Shown here: positions 50,672 through 59,676 of the stretch, in pieces
Position numbering within the stretch: the first letter of the stretch is position 1
Layout of the letters: each line of letters begins with the position of its first letter
Source: Streptomyces aureus
Lineage (GTDB): Bacteria; Actinomycetota; Actinomycetes; Streptomycetales; Streptomycetaceae
DNA length: 64,000 bases
Assembly: GCF_000725495.1 (NCBI RefSeq)
Contig: NZ_JNZD01000021.1
Span: 124,001-188,000 of the forward strand
Reading direction: 5' to 3'
The notes under the pieces: model-generated
Databases searched by the model: none
Seen by the model: only the letters and a program-made list of their open reading frames with translations
What the model was told of the DNA's origin: nothing
Program-made: the position numbers and the translations under genes

Positions 50672-51844
50672 TCAGTGCGTGGGGAGAGCCAGCGCGCCGG
50701 TGCCGCGCTTGATGAGCTCGTTGGCGATGATCAGCCGCTGGATCTCGGAGGTGCCCTCCCAGATCCGGTCGACGCGCAGCTCCCGGTAGATGCGTTCGAC
50801 GGGATAGGAGCGGTCGTAGCCGCGGCCGCCGAAGATCTGCAGGCACCGGTCGGCGACCCGGCCGGCCGCCTCGCTGGCGGCGAGCTTGGCGGTGGAGGCC
50901 TTGGCGTGCAGGGTCTTGCGGTCGGTGCCCGGCTGGTCGGCCTCCCAGGCGACCTGGTGGGTGTAGGCGCGGTTGACGGCGATGTCCACGGCGCAGTCCG
51001 CGAGCATCCCCTGGATCAGCTGGTAACCGGCGATGGGGGCGCCGAACTGCTCGCGCTCCACGGCCCAGTCACGGGCCAGCTGGAGGGCCCGCTCCGCGGC
51101 GCCGACGGTGCGTGCCGCGATCATCAGGCGCTCGTCGGTGAACCACTCCTTGGTCAGTTCGTAGCCGTTGCCGACGCCGCCGAGCACGTCCTCGTCGGCC
51201 ACGAAGACGTCGGTGAAGGTGAACTCGGGATGCCCGTTGACGGCCGAGTGCATGAAACGCGGCACGCGGGTCATCTCGACGCCGGGAGCGGCCTTGTCCA
51301 CGAAGAACAGCGTGGGCAGCCGCTCGGGGCCCGCGTCCGCCTGCACCAGCAGGAAGTCGGCGATGTCGCCGCAGGTGACGAACCACTTCTCGCCGTTCAG
51401 CAGCCAGCCGCCCTCGGTGCGCGTGGCCGTGGAGGTGCCGGAGGACGGGTCGGATCCGGCACCCGGCTCGGTGACGGCGAACGCGTCGAACCTCTCCCCG
51501 CGGATCACGGGCAGCAGGTACTTCTCGAGCTGCCGTTCGTCGCCCTGGGCCAGGACGTTCGCGGGCCGCCAGGGAATGTCCCACAGGCAGTTGGTGGCCT
51601 TGCCGAACTCCTCCTCGACGATGACCTGGTCGAGCAGGCTGAGCCCGGCGCCGCCCCATGCGGCGGGCATGTTGATGGCGTAGACGCCGGCGTCCATCGC
51701 GGCCCGGGTCAGTTCGGTGACCAGCTCCTGCGGCAGGGGACCGCCGGCCTGCTCGGACTGGTCCTCGTAGCGCATCAGCAGCCGGGCGTAGTCGGCCGCG
51801 CGCCGCTTCAGGTCGGACTGTTCGGGGGTGTAGCGCATGTCCAT
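50672..51844 (-). CDS. acyl-CoA dehydrogenase, first of a tandem pair
   Basis: The gene encodes 390 residues from ATG 51844, with GAGGTGG upstream. It has the same layout as its neighbour: FAVTEPGAGSDPSSGTSTAT, GWLLNGEKWFVTCGDIADFL, QIFGGRGYDRSYPVERIYRE and the catalytic Glu in RIWEGTSEIQRL. Substrate-pocket residues near 85-100 and 180-200 differ from the neighbour. It follows the acyl-CoA synthetase gene after 92 bases. The pair may form separate enzymes or a mixed complex; sequence alone cannot decide. Confidence 0.93.
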   Translation of the reverse strand: MDMRYTPEQSDLKRRAADYARLLMRYEDQSEQAGGPLPQELVTELTRAAMDAGVYAINMPAAWGGAGLSLLDQVIVEEEFGKATNCLWDIPWRPANVLAQGDERQLEKYLLPVIRGERFDAFAVTEPGAGSDPSSGTSTATRTEGGWLLNGEKWFVTCGDIADFLLVQADAGPERLPTLFFVDKAAPGVEMTRVPRFMHSAVNGHPEFTFTDVFVADEDVLGGVGNGYELTKEWFTDERLMIAARTVGAAERALQLARDWAVEREQFGAPIAGYQLIQGMLADCAVDIAVNRAYTHQVAWEADQPGTDRKTLHAKASTAKLAASEAAGRVADRCLQIFGGRGYDRSYPVERIYRELRVDRIWEGTSEIQRLIIANELIKRGTGALALPTH

Positions 51845-51936
51845 GGTGACCACCTCTTCGGTCGGGGGAGGGCGGGGGCGGGCGGGGCGCCCGGGCGGGT
51901 ACCGGGGTGTCGCTCGGGCGGGTACGGGGGTGTCGC

Positions 51937-53991
51937 TCAGCCGAGGACGGCGCGCGAGTCCAGGGCGAGCGCACCGCGGGGGCCGACGAGGAGCGGGTTC
52001 ACCTCCAGCTCGGCGATCTCCGGGTGGGCGGCGGCGAACGCGGTGATCGTCTCGATGGCCGCGGCGGCCGCCGCGACGTCGACGGGAGGCCGGCCGCGCA
52101 CCCCGTCGAGCAGCGCGGCGGTGCGCAGTCCGCGCAGCAGGTCCAGGGCGCGGCCGGCGGTCACCGGCGCCAGGGTGAAGGCGACGTCGCGCAGCGACTC
52201 GGCGAGCACCCCGCCCAGGCCGACCATGGCGACAGGGCCGAACCGCGGATCGCGGTTGACGCCGACGATCAGCTCGATGCCGTCGGACAGGTCCGCCATG
52301 GCCTCCACGGAGTAGGCGGGCGCGCCGAGCCGGGCGTGCATCTCGCGAAAGGCGGCCAGCACCTCGTCGGTCCCGGCCAGACCGAGGGCCACACCGCCCG
52401 CGTCCGACTTGTGCAGCAGGTGCAGGGCCTTGAGCACGTACGGGCCGGGGAACCCGGCGACGGCGGCGAGCAGTTCGGACTCGTCGTGGACCTCCCGGGC
52501 GGTGGGGAAGGCGAGGCCGGCCGCTTCGAGGGCCGCGCGGATCCGCGTGTACCCGGTCTCCTGCATCGGCGCGGCGGGCAGGGGGAGGGGGACGACGCCG
52601 GGCGCGGTACGGCCGGCCACCGTGGCGGCGAGGGCACGCGCGGCGTCCTCGGTGGCGTCGAAGACGGGGATGCCGGCGGCCGCGAGGGTGCGGCAGCTGG
52701 GGGAGCCGGGATACATCGACTGCACCACCAGCGGTTTGGCGGTGGCGCCGTGCCGGGCGGCGATGAGCCGTGCCGCCTCCCGCTCCCCGTCCGCCAGCGC
52801 CGTACCGCCGCCGCCGAGACCGCCCTCGGAGGCCGCGTAGCCGCCGAAGTAGCCGGTCATCAGCACGGCGTCGACCTCCTCGGCCGCGAGCAGCGCCTCG
52901 ACGGTCGCCGCGTACGAACCGGGGTCCTGCTCGCCCATGCCCGCCAGGTCCACGGGGTTGGCGACGGCCGACTGCTCCCACAGCACCTCGCGCAGCCGCT
53001 CCCGGGCCGGCGCGCCGATCTCCGGCACCGAGAGTCCCGCGGCCTCCACGGCGTCGGCGGCGATCACGCCGTGGCCCCCGCCGTCGGTGAGGACGGCGAC
53101 CCGGCGGCCGGCACCGCGGCGCGGTCCGGCCGACGCGGCGAGCACGACGGTGAGTTCGCGCGGGGTGGCGACCAGTTCCACCCCGGCGTCCCGGCAGGCC
53201 GCACTCACCACGTCGGCCGAGGTGGTCAGCGCCCCGGTGTGCGACTGCGCGCTGCGCGCCGAGGCGTCGCCGCGCCCGGCGGTGAGCAGCACCACCGGCT
53301 TGCCGGCCACGGCCGCGGCCTCGGCGAAGGCACGTCCGTCCGCGAAGTCCTCGGCATAGACCGCGATCGCCCGGGTGTCCTCGTGCCGGGCGCAGTCCGC
53401 GAGCAGGTCGACGAGGGTGACGTCGGCCTGGTTGCCCAGCGACACGAACCGGGAGAAGCCGAGGCCGTGCGGGGCGAAGCGCAGCTGGAGTTCGAGGGCG
53501 AGGTTGCCGCTCTGGCTCAGGAGCGCCACGCCGCCGGGCGTGAAGGTGTCGGAGGCCAGGAAGAGGTCCGTCGTGTTGTCGGCGATCCCCAGGCAGTTGG
53601 GGCCGACCATGACGGCTCCCGCGGCCCGCACCCGTTCGGCGACGGCCTGCTGGCGTGCGCGGCCGGCGGTGCCGGTCTCCGCGAAGCCGGCGGTGATCGC
53701 GACGATCGCGCGTGCCCCGCACTCCAGGGCCTCGTCGACGGCCGCCTCGAACCCGGCCGCGGGCACGCAGACCACGGCCAGGTCGACCGGTTCGCCGATC
53801 GCGCTCAGGGTCGGTGCGGCCGTGCGGCCGAGCACCGTACCTCCCCGCCGGTTGACCAGATGGACGGGACGGCGACCGTTCGCGCGGACGGCCTGGGCGG
53901 CTATGGCGTGGCCGTACTTGGCGGGGTCGTCGCTGGCGCCGACCACGGCGACGGAGACCGGGTCGAAGAGGGCCGAGAGGTCACGTCCCAT
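51937..53991 (-). CDS. NDP-forming acyl-CoA synthetase (fused alpha-beta)
   Basis: The gene encodes 684 residues from ATG 53991, one base after the ferredoxin stop. The N-terminal CoA-binding domain (VGASDDPAKYGHAIAAQAVR) and succinyl-CoA-synthetase-like domains follow, with GPNCLGIADN, LLSQSGNLALELQLRFAPHG and the phosphorylated His in RSAQSHTGAL near 248. The C-terminal ATP-grasp domain has YVLKALHLLHKSDAGGVALG and the closing ELEVNPLLVG. Such enzymes link acyl-CoA with ADP/ATP exchange, often for unusual carboxylic acids. Here it would activate the acid made by the locus, or recover ATP from a product. Substrate unknown. Confidence 0.9.
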   Translation of the reverse strand: MGRDLSALFDPVSVAVVGASDDPAKYGHAIAAQAVRANGRRPVHLVNRRGGTVLGRTAAPTLSAIGEPVDLAVVCVPAAGFEAAVDEALECGARAIVAITAGFAETGTAGRARQQAVAERVRAAGAVMVGPNCLGIADNTTDLFLASDTFTPGGVALLSQSGNLALELQLRFAPHGLGFSRFVSLGNQADVTLVDLLADCARHEDTRAIAVYAEDFADGRAFAEAAAVAGKPVVLLTAGRGDASARSAQSHTGALTTSADVVSAACRDAGVELVATPRELTVVLAASAGPRRGAGRRVAVLTDGGGHGVIAADAVEAAGLSVPEIGAPARERLREVLWEQSAVANPVDLAGMGEQDPGSYAATVEALLAAEEVDAVLMTGYFGGYAASEGGLGGGGTALADGEREAARLIAARHGATAKPLVVQSMYPGSPSCRTLAAAGIPVFDATEDAARALAATVAGRTAPGVVPLPLPAAPMQETGYTRIRAALEAAGLAFPTAREVHDESELLAAVAGFPGPYVLKALHLLHKSDAGGVALGLAGTDEVLAAFREMHARLGAPAYSVEAMADLSDGIELIVGVNRDPRFGPVAMVGLGGVLAESLRDVAFTLAPVTAGRALDLLRGLRTAALLDGVRGRPPVDVAAAAAAIETITAFAAAHPEIAELEVNPLLVGPRGALALDSRAVLG

Positions 53992-53992
53992 G

Positions 53993-54184
53993 TCACTTCA
54001 CCGGCCGCAGCGCGGAGTTGGGGCAGGCGGCGACGGCGGCCACGGCGGCGTCCTCGCCGCCCGGCGGCACGGACGTCTCGATCAGTTGCGCGTAACCGAA
54101 GTCGTCGAGGTCGATCAGCTCGGGCGCGGGTTCGCGGCACAGGCCGTAGCCCTGGCAGAGAGTGGCGTCCAGCAGCAGTTTCAT
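53993..54184 (-). CDS. small [3Fe-4S]-type ferredoxin
   Basis: The gene encodes 63 residues from ATG 54184, after AAGGG. The Cys pattern (C10, C16, then CPNSA near 54) is that of actinobacterial [3Fe-4S] ferredoxins that feed P450s and Rieske enzymes. It lies just after the NuoF-like flavoprotein gene. Together they could pass electrons from NADH to the divergent Rieske oxygenase. Confidence 0.9.
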   Translation of the reverse strand: MKLLLDATLCQGYGLCREPAPELIDLDDFGYAQLIETSVPPGGEDAAVAAVAACPNSALRPVK

Positions 54185-54237
54185 GGTGCGGCCCTTTTCT
54201 GGGAGGGGAGAGGAGCAAGGGGGCGGGGGAGGGCGTG

Positions 54238-55488
54238 TCAGGGCACGGCCACCAGGAATCGGCGTCCGTCCTCGGGGGCCACCGCGCCGGCGCAGCCGGG
54301 ACAGTCCCGGTGTTCGTCGAGACGGTCGGGGAAATGGGTGAGGAGGCTGGCGGCGATCCGCGCGGCGGCGTCCAGGAGCCCGCAGGCCCCGCGTCCGGGC
54401 AGCTGCCCGGACCAGCGCCGCAGCCTGTCCGGGGTGCCCGGGTCGGCTGTGCCGCGGGCGACGGCGGACAGGGCCCCGGCGAGCGCTCCGGTGCCGGAGA
54501 CGCACACCCCGCACTGCCGGGCGCTCTGGGCGGCGAGATAGGCGGTCGCCTCGCTCGCGACGCCGACCGGACAGTCCCCGGGGTGCAGGAAGTACAGGGC
54601 CCCGCAGCCGAGTGCGCCACCGGCGGCGCGCAGCCCCTCCAGGTCGAGCGGCAGGTCCGTCCAGCCCGCGCCGTGCAGTCCGCCGAACAGTCCCCCCAGC
54701 AGCACGGCCTCGGCCTTGCCGTGCCCCCAGGCGTCGGCGAGGGCGTCCAGGCGGGTACCGGCGGGGACCTCGGCCAGGGCCGAACGGCCGTCGGACCCGG
54801 ACAGGGTGACCAGATGGGCGCCGGCGACCTCGGCGGCGGCCTCGGGCCGGGAGTGCAGCAGGGCGACGCGGGCCAGTGTCTCCACGTTGGCGACCAGGGT
54901 CGGCGCCCCGCCGACGCCGCGTTCGAAGGGGCGTGGGGGTTTGGCCGTAGGCAGCGCCGGACCGCCGTCGATCCGCCGTACGACCGCGCTCTCCTCCCCG
55001 GCGACGTAGGAGTGGGGCGTGCGTACGACGTCCACCCGGGGGCCGGCGGGCCGCTCGGCGAGGGCCCGCAGCACGGCCTGCTCGGCCTGGGCGTCGGAGA
55101 GGTAGACGCAGCCGCGCCCGGCACCGGTCACGGCGGCTGCCAGGCGCAGGCCGTCCAGCACCAGGTGCGGCCGGTACCGCAGCAGCCAGCGGTCCTTCAC
55201 GGAGCCCGGCTCGCCCTCCTCGCCGTTGGCCACGACGACGGGCGTGCCGGGAGCGTCGCGGACGGCGCGCAGCTTGACGGCCGCGGGGAATCCGGCGCCG
55301 CCCCGGCCGCGCAGCCCCGCCGCGCCGATCCGGTCGAGCAGCGTGCCGGGAGCGGACACCGGCGCGTACCCGCCGGTGGCGAGGTAGCGGGAGGAGTCCT
55401 CGTACGAGGAAGGGCCCCCGGCGCTGCCGGGCGGTCGGGCGAGCAGCCCGTGCCGCCCTTCGGGGAGGAGGGAGAATACGCCGGTCAT
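54238..55488 (-). CDS. NuoF-like NADH-binding flavoprotein (ferredoxin reductase candidate)
   Basis: The gene encodes 416 residues from ATG 55488, overlapping the upstream stop (ATGA). It has the NuoF motifs: GAAGLRGRGGAGFPAAVKLR for FMN, VVVANGEEGEPGSVKDRWLL for NADH, and TPHSYVAGEESAVVRRIDGG. The C-terminal cluster region reads ARQCGVCVSG, then GRGACGLLDAA. The first, second and fourth NuoF cluster cysteines are present and the third is Gly. A further pair DCPGCAG lies near the end. It is a stand-alone protein, not part of complex I. With the adjoining ferredoxin it likely moves NADH electrons to the Rieske protein. Confidence 0.88.
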   Translation of the reverse strand: MTGVFSLLPEGRHGLLARPPGSAGGPSSYEDSSRYLATGGYAPVSAPGTLLDRIGAAGLRGRGGAGFPAAVKLRAVRDAPGTPVVVANGEEGEPGSVKDRWLLRYRPHLVLDGLRLAAAVTGAGRGCVYLSDAQAEQAVLRALAERPAGPRVDVVRTPHSYVAGEESAVVRRIDGGPALPTAKPPRPFERGVGGAPTLVANVETLARVALLHSRPEAAAEVAGAHLVTLSGSDGRSALAEVPAGTRLDALADAWGHGKAEAVLLGGLFGGLHGAGWTDLPLDLEGLRAAGGALGCGALYFLHPGDCPVGVASEATAYLAAQSARQCGVCVSGTGALAGALSAVARGTADPGTPDRLRRWSGQLPGRGACGLLDAAARIAASLLTHFPDRLDEHRDCPGCAGAVAPEDGRRFLVAVP

Positions 55489-55892
55489 ACGGTGCTCCAG
55501 TGCTCGCCGCAGCGGGATCTCAGGCGGTCCACCGCGCGTTCCAGGGCCTGCCGCTGGGCCGTGGTCCGGTCGTAGCCGGTGCCGGGCAGGCCGATCAGCA
55601 TCCGGTGGTGGTCGAGGACCACCTCACCGGCCAGCAGCGCCGGTCCGGGGTTGGCCGGCCCCGGCTCCTCGGCGGCGGCCACCACCAAGTCGGTCACCTC
55701 GCCCAGGTAGCGCAGCCAGCTTCGCTGCGTGCCGCGCAGCACCAGTCGCTCGACGTGCCGTCTCTCCTCGGCCGCGAGGACCGACGGCGGCCGGCCGGCG
55801 GCCGGGGCCCGCAGCGCGGCCACGGCCGAGGGGAGTTCCTGTTCGGGCTCCGGTGTGAGACCGAGCCATGCCAGATGTCGGCGAGCGCTCAT
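55485..55892 (-). CDS. hypothetical protein at the head of the leftward operon
   Basis: The gene encodes 135 residues from ATG 55892, after GGAGG at seven bases. It is helical and acidic-basic mixed, with LAAEERRHVERLVLRGTQRS and VVLDHHRMLIGLPGTGYDRT. It has no signal peptide or Cys ligands. It is coupled by ATGA to the NuoF-like gene, so it may be a small partner of that flavoprotein. The family was not recognised. Confidence 0.7.
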   Translation of the reverse strand: MSARRHLAWLGLTPEPEQELPSAVAALRAPAAGRPPSVLAAEERRHVERLVLRGTQRSWLRYLGEVTDLVVAAAEEPGPANPGPALLAGEVVLDHHRMLIGLPGTGYDRTTAQRQALERAVDRLRSRCGEHWSTV

Positions 55893-56146
55893 GTGCGTGC
55901 CTCCGGGGGCGCTCCGCGCTCCCGGAGGGGGAGCGGGGTGGCGCGGCGACGGCGTGACGGGGGATGCTCCGCCGCTCGCTGTGCGTGGCGGGGAGCCGTG
56001 CGGAGTACCGGCCGGGGCCGTGTACCGCGTGACGTGCGGCTGTCCTGATCGGGAGGGCCGGGCTGCGCGGATCGGTGGTCCGCGGGCGGCCGCGACGACC
56101 CACCGCTGTCCCTGCGGGGTCGGCCCGTCCGCCTGCAGCGAGAGAC

Positions 56147-56221
56147 TAACTAACTAATTAGTCAGCCCACAAGCCTTGACTTGCCATCGCGCCGGTCCCA
56201 GTCTGACTAACCAATTAGTCA
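56147..56221. promoter_or_regulatory. two TGACTAA-N4-TTAGTCA operators in the divergent promoter
   Basis: The right copy (56204-56221) is a perfect 18-bp palindrome TGACTAACCAATTAGTCA. The left copy (56147-56164) differs at one arm base (TAACTAA). Centres are 57 bases apart. They are the best candidates for binding by the TetR at 47790-48401. Confidence 0.75.
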
Positions 56222-56316
56222 GTCGGATCCCACGGACCCCCATGGGGAACCCGCGGCCCATCCCGGTCACAGCCTCACCGCCCATCGCCGCCCCGAGCGG
56301 CGCGGAGGAGGACTTC

Positions 56317-57492
56317 ATGAACCCCTCGACCACCCGGACGGCCACCGCGCCGCCCGGTCCGCCGAGCGAGACCCCCGATCACCCCGGCGAGGCCCTGCCC
56401 GCCCGCTACTACACGGATCCGGCCATCGCGGCCGCGGAGACCGAACGCGTCTTCGCCAAGTCCTGGCAGCTCGTCTGCCACGAGTCCGACCTCCCCGGCC
56501 CGGGCGCCCGGCTGACGGCCACCGCCGCCGGCCGGGAGGTCCTGGTCGTGCGAACCGAGGACGGCGGCCTCGCCGCCCACCTCAACGTCTGCCGCCACCG
56601 CGGAACCCGCCTGGTCACCGGCCCGGAGCCGGAGGGCAAGGCGATCCGCTGCCCGTACCACGGCTGGACCTACAAGCTCGACGGACGCCTCGTCGGCGCC
56701 CCCGAGGCCCGCCGCATCCCCTGCCTCGACAAGCCCCGGCTGGGACTTCACCCGGTCAACGTGGAGTCCTTCCTCGGCTTCGTCTTCGTCAACCTCGACC
56801 TGGAGGCCACCCCGCTCGCCGAGTCCTGCGCCGGGCTCGCCGAGGCCGTCGGCCACTACGCGGGACCCGGCCTCACACCGGTCGGCAAGCACCGCATCCA
56901 CGACGTCACCGCCGGCGAACAGCAGAACGCCAACTGGAAGGTGATCGTCGACAACTACCTGGAGGGCTACCACGTCCCCGTCGCCCACCCCGCGCTGATG
57001 CGACTGCTCGACTACCAGGCGTACACGGTGGACGTACAGGAGAACTACGTCCTGTTCGAGTCACCGCTGCGGGACAAGCCGTCCTCCAACTGGACGGAGC
57101 GCCTCTACCAGCGGCTCGCCACCCCGATGCCGGGGCTGACCGAGGCCGACCGGCGGGTCTGGCGTTACGCAGTGATCTATCCGAACACGCTCATCGACTT
57201 CTACCCTGACCACGTGCTCGCGTGGACCGCCCTGCCGACCGCCCAGGACCGGGCGGCGATCCCCGGCGCGTTCTACACCAGGCGCGGGGAGAGCCTGCGC
57301 ACCAGGATCGCGCGGCGGCTGAACATCCACATTGGCTGGGTGACGAACGACGAGGACGCCGAACTGGTCGAGCGCGTGCAGGCGGGCCTGTCCACGCCCG
57401 GCTTCGAGCCCGGCCCGCTCTCGCAGCGCGAGGCCGCCGTCGGCTGGTTCGCCGGCCGCATCCGCCGTGACCTGGACGGGGACGCCGAGTGA
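56317..57492 (+). CDS. Rieske non-heme iron oxygenase, large subunit (quaternary-amine-type)
   Basis: The gene encodes 391 residues. ATG 56317 has GGAGGAGG just upstream; earlier in-frame starts add an unrelated Pro-rich tail. The Rieske cluster is CRHRG (near 91) and CPYHGW (near 111). The iron site is NYLEGYHVPVAHPAL near 212 with the later Asp in FYPDHVLAW. The NYLEGYHxPxAHP pattern resembles GbcA-, CntA- and stachydrine-type oxygenases that cut N-methyl or betaine groups, rather than aromatic-ring dioxygenases. No small subunit is present. Electrons would come from the ferredoxin and NuoF-like protein encoded divergently. Confidence 0.9.
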   Translation: MNPSTTRTATAPPGPPSETPDHPGEALPARYYTDPAIAAAETERVFAKSWQLVCHESDLPGPGARLTATAAGREVLVVRTEDGGLAAHLNVCRHRGTRLVTGPEPEGKAIRCPYHGWTYKLDGRLVGAPEARRIPCLDKPRLGLHPVNVESFLGFVFVNLDLEATPLAESCAGLAEAVGHYAGPGLTPVGKHRIHDVTAGEQQNANWKVIVDNYLEGYHVPVAHPALMRLLDYQAYTVDVQENYVLFESPLRDKPSSNWTERLYQRLATPMPGLTEADRRVWRYAVIYPNTLIDFYPDHVLAWTALPTAQDRAAIPGAFYTRRGESLRTRIARRLNIHIGWVTNDEDAELVERVQAGLSTPGFEPGPLSQREAAVGWFAGRIRRDLDGDAE

Positions 57493-57651
57493 CGGCCCGC
57501 CGCCGGGGCTTACGCCGCTCCCGCTGACGCACGTCCCACCCGTACCCGCACCCCAGACCGGTCTTCACTACGGAGTCACAGGGCCTCCGTGAGCCGACCA
57601 GCCGGTCCCGCCCTGGACTGCCGTGCCGTTCCTCGACGGAGAGGACGCTCC

Positions 57652-58776
57652 ATGTCCCCCGAGGTACCACCCTCGACCCGACGCGCTCTGCTCAGGGCGG
57701 GCGCAGGCGGCCTGCTCGGCGCCGCGGTCGCGGGCTGCGGGTTCATGCCCGCGAAGACCCCCGACGCCAAGGACCTGGCCCCACCCCGCGCCCGCGTCGA
57801 CGGCGATCTCGTCTACTTCAACTGGGCCGACTACGTCGACCCGTCCGTCTTCAAGGGGTTCGAGAAGGAGTACGGCGTCAGCGTCGTCCAGTCGAACTTC
57901 GACTCGATGGAAGGCATGGTCGCCAAGCTCAACGCGGGCAACCGCTACGACATCATCTTCCCCAGCGCCAAATGGGCCCAGCGCCTCGCCCGCGGTGGCC
58001 GGCTGCGCCGGATCGACCACACGCAGCTCAGCCACGCCAAGGACGTGTTCGGCGCCTACTCCTACTTCGCCGACCCCTGGTACGACCCCGGCTCCGCGCA
58101 CACCGTTCCCTTCACCGCCTACAAGACCGGCATCGGCTGGCGGCGCGACCGGATCGGCGAGCTGACCGGATCCTGGAAGGACCTGTGGAGCGACCGGGCC
58201 AGGGGCAAGGTCTTCCTGCTGGACGACCGTGACGAGGTCCTCGGCATGGGAGCCCTGGAGCTCGGCCTCGACGTCAGCACCGGCGACCCGGGCGACCTCG
58301 ACCGCATCACCGACCTGCTGGGCACCCTGCGCCCACGGCTGCGCGGCTTCTCCAGCGACAGCTACAACAACCTGCTCAACGGGAACGCCGTCATGACCCA
58401 GGCATGGAGCGGCGACATGGCCGCCATGCTCAACCAGGCCAAGGACCCCTCCGTGTTCGGCTTCCAGGCGCCCGAGGAGGGGACACCGATCAACTCCGAC
58501 TGCTACGCCATCCCCTGGAACGCCGCGCACCCCGGCACCGCGATGCTGTTCATCGACTACATGCTCCGGCCGGAGAACGTGAAGAAGAACATCGAGTACA
58601 TCGGCTACCCCATGCCGGTGGCCGGCTCCGAGAAGACCTACGCCGAACTCGTCAAACCCTTCCCCGAGTGCCTCGTCAGCGAGGCCGACCTCAAGGCCGA
58701 CCTGTTCTTCCGCAACGGGAGCCACGCGGTCGAGGACGCGCGCGACACCGCCTGGACCCATGTGAAGGCGGGCTGA
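57652..58776 (+). CDS. polyamine-type ABC transporter substrate-binding lipoprotein (PotD-like)
   Basis: The gene encodes 374 residues from ATG 57652, after GGAGAGGA. The signal has both a twin-arginine-like start (TRRALLRAG) and a lipobox ending AGC, so it may be a Tat-exported lipoprotein. The mature part has LVYFNWADYVDPSVFKGFEK, YDIIFPSAKWAQRLA, FSSDSYNNLLNGNAVMTQAW and EEGTPINSDCYAIPWNAAHP, which are PotD/PotF family hallmarks. Ligand residues Trp and Asp of PotD appear conserved in WADY and in SGDMAAML. It should bind putrescine, spermidine or a related cation. Confidence 0.9.
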   Translation: MSPEVPPSTRRALLRAGAGGLLGAAVAGCGFMPAKTPDAKDLAPPRARVDGDLVYFNWADYVDPSVFKGFEKEYGVSVVQSNFDSMEGMVAKLNAGNRYDIIFPSAKWAQRLARGGRLRRIDHTQLSHAKDVFGAYSYFADPWYDPGSAHTVPFTAYKTGIGWRRDRIGELTGSWKDLWSDRARGKVFLLDDRDEVLGMGALELGLDVSTGDPGDLDRITDLLGTLRPRLRGFSSDSYNNLLNGNAVMTQAWSGDMAAMLNQAKDPSVFGFQAPEEGTPINSDCYAIPWNAAHPGTAMLFIDYMLRPENVKKNIEYIGYPMPVAGSEKTYAELVKPFPECLVSEADLKADLFFRNGSHAVEDARDTAWTHVKAG

Positions 58777-58779
58777 GAC

Positions 58780-59676
58780 ATGGCACCGACGCGTCACCCC
58801 TCGCGCCCCCGCCGCGGCCCGGACGCCACCGGCACCCGCATGTGGACCTGGTTCATGCTCCCCGGCACCCTCTGGATGACCGGGTTCCTGATCGCCTCCC
58901 TGGTGCTGGTCGCCGTCCTCACCCTCGGCACCACCGACGAACTCGGCAACCCCCGCTTCGGGTTCGACCTCTCCAGCATCCGCGCCCTGGCCGACCCCGC
59001 CTACACCGAGGTACTGGCACGCTCCCTCGGCTACGCCCTGCTGACCTGCGTGATCTGCCTGCTGATCGCCTACCCGGTGGCGTACACCATCGCCCTGCAC
59101 GGCGGCCGCTGGAAACACGCGCTCATCGCCGCGATCGTCGTGCCGTTCTTCGCCAACTATCTCGTCCGCATGTACGGCTGGTCGGTGGTCCTGTCCGACG
59201 ACGGACCGCTGCTGCGGGCCCTGCGCGCCGTGGGACTGGCCGACGGCGACACGAAGATCCTCAACACCGGCGTCGGCGTGATCGCGGGACTCGTCTACGG
59301 ATTCGTCGTTTTCATGATCATCCCGCTGTACGCGGCCCTGGAGCGGCTCGACGTCTCCCTCATCGAGGCCGGCCGCGACCTCTACGGCGGCCCGGTGCGG
59401 ACCTTCCTCCACGTCACCCTGCCCGCCACCCGGCAGGGCGCGGCGGCCGGACTGGTCCTCGTCTTCCTGCCCGCCATGGGCGACTTCGTCAGCGCGCAAC
59501 TGATGGGCGGACCGGACCAGATCATGATCGGCAACCTCATCCAGGACAAGTTCTTCCAGGGCCAGAACTGGCCGCTCGGATCCGCGCTCACCATGCTGCT
59601 CATGCTCGTCCTGCTGGTCGGGATGCTCGGCTACCTCAGGCGCACCCGCAAGGACGAGGCGGAGGCCCGCCGATGA
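58780..59676 (+). CDS. polyamine-type ABC transporter permease (PotB-like)
   Basis: The gene encodes 298 residues, three bases after the binding-protein stop. Six membrane helices are visible. The conserved EAA loop reads ALERLDVSLIEAGRDLYGGP, which docks with the ATPase. Its family is the PotB/HisM type of permease. It overlaps the next permease gene by ATGA. Confidence 0.9.
   Translation: MAPTRHPSRPRRGPDATGTRMWTWFMLPGTLWMTGFLIASLVLVAVLTLGTTDELGNPRFGFDLSSIRALADPAYTEVLARSLGYALLTCVICLLIAYPVAYTIALHGGRWKHALIAAIVVPFFANYLVRMYGWSVVLSDDGPLLRALRAVGLADGDTKILNTGVGVIAGLVYGFVVFMIIPLYAALERLDVSLIEAGRDLYGGPVRTFLHVTLPATRQGAAAGLVLVFLPAMGDFVSAQLMGGPDQIMIGNLIQDKFFQGQNWPLGSALTMLLMLVLLVGMLGYLRRTRKDEAEARR

Noticed and set aside
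51907..55575. 1222-residue plus-strand frame
   Set aside because: It is opposite the acyl-CoA synthetase, ferredoxin and NuoF-like genes, whose motifs are unmistakable; the composition is that of antisense GC-rich DNA.
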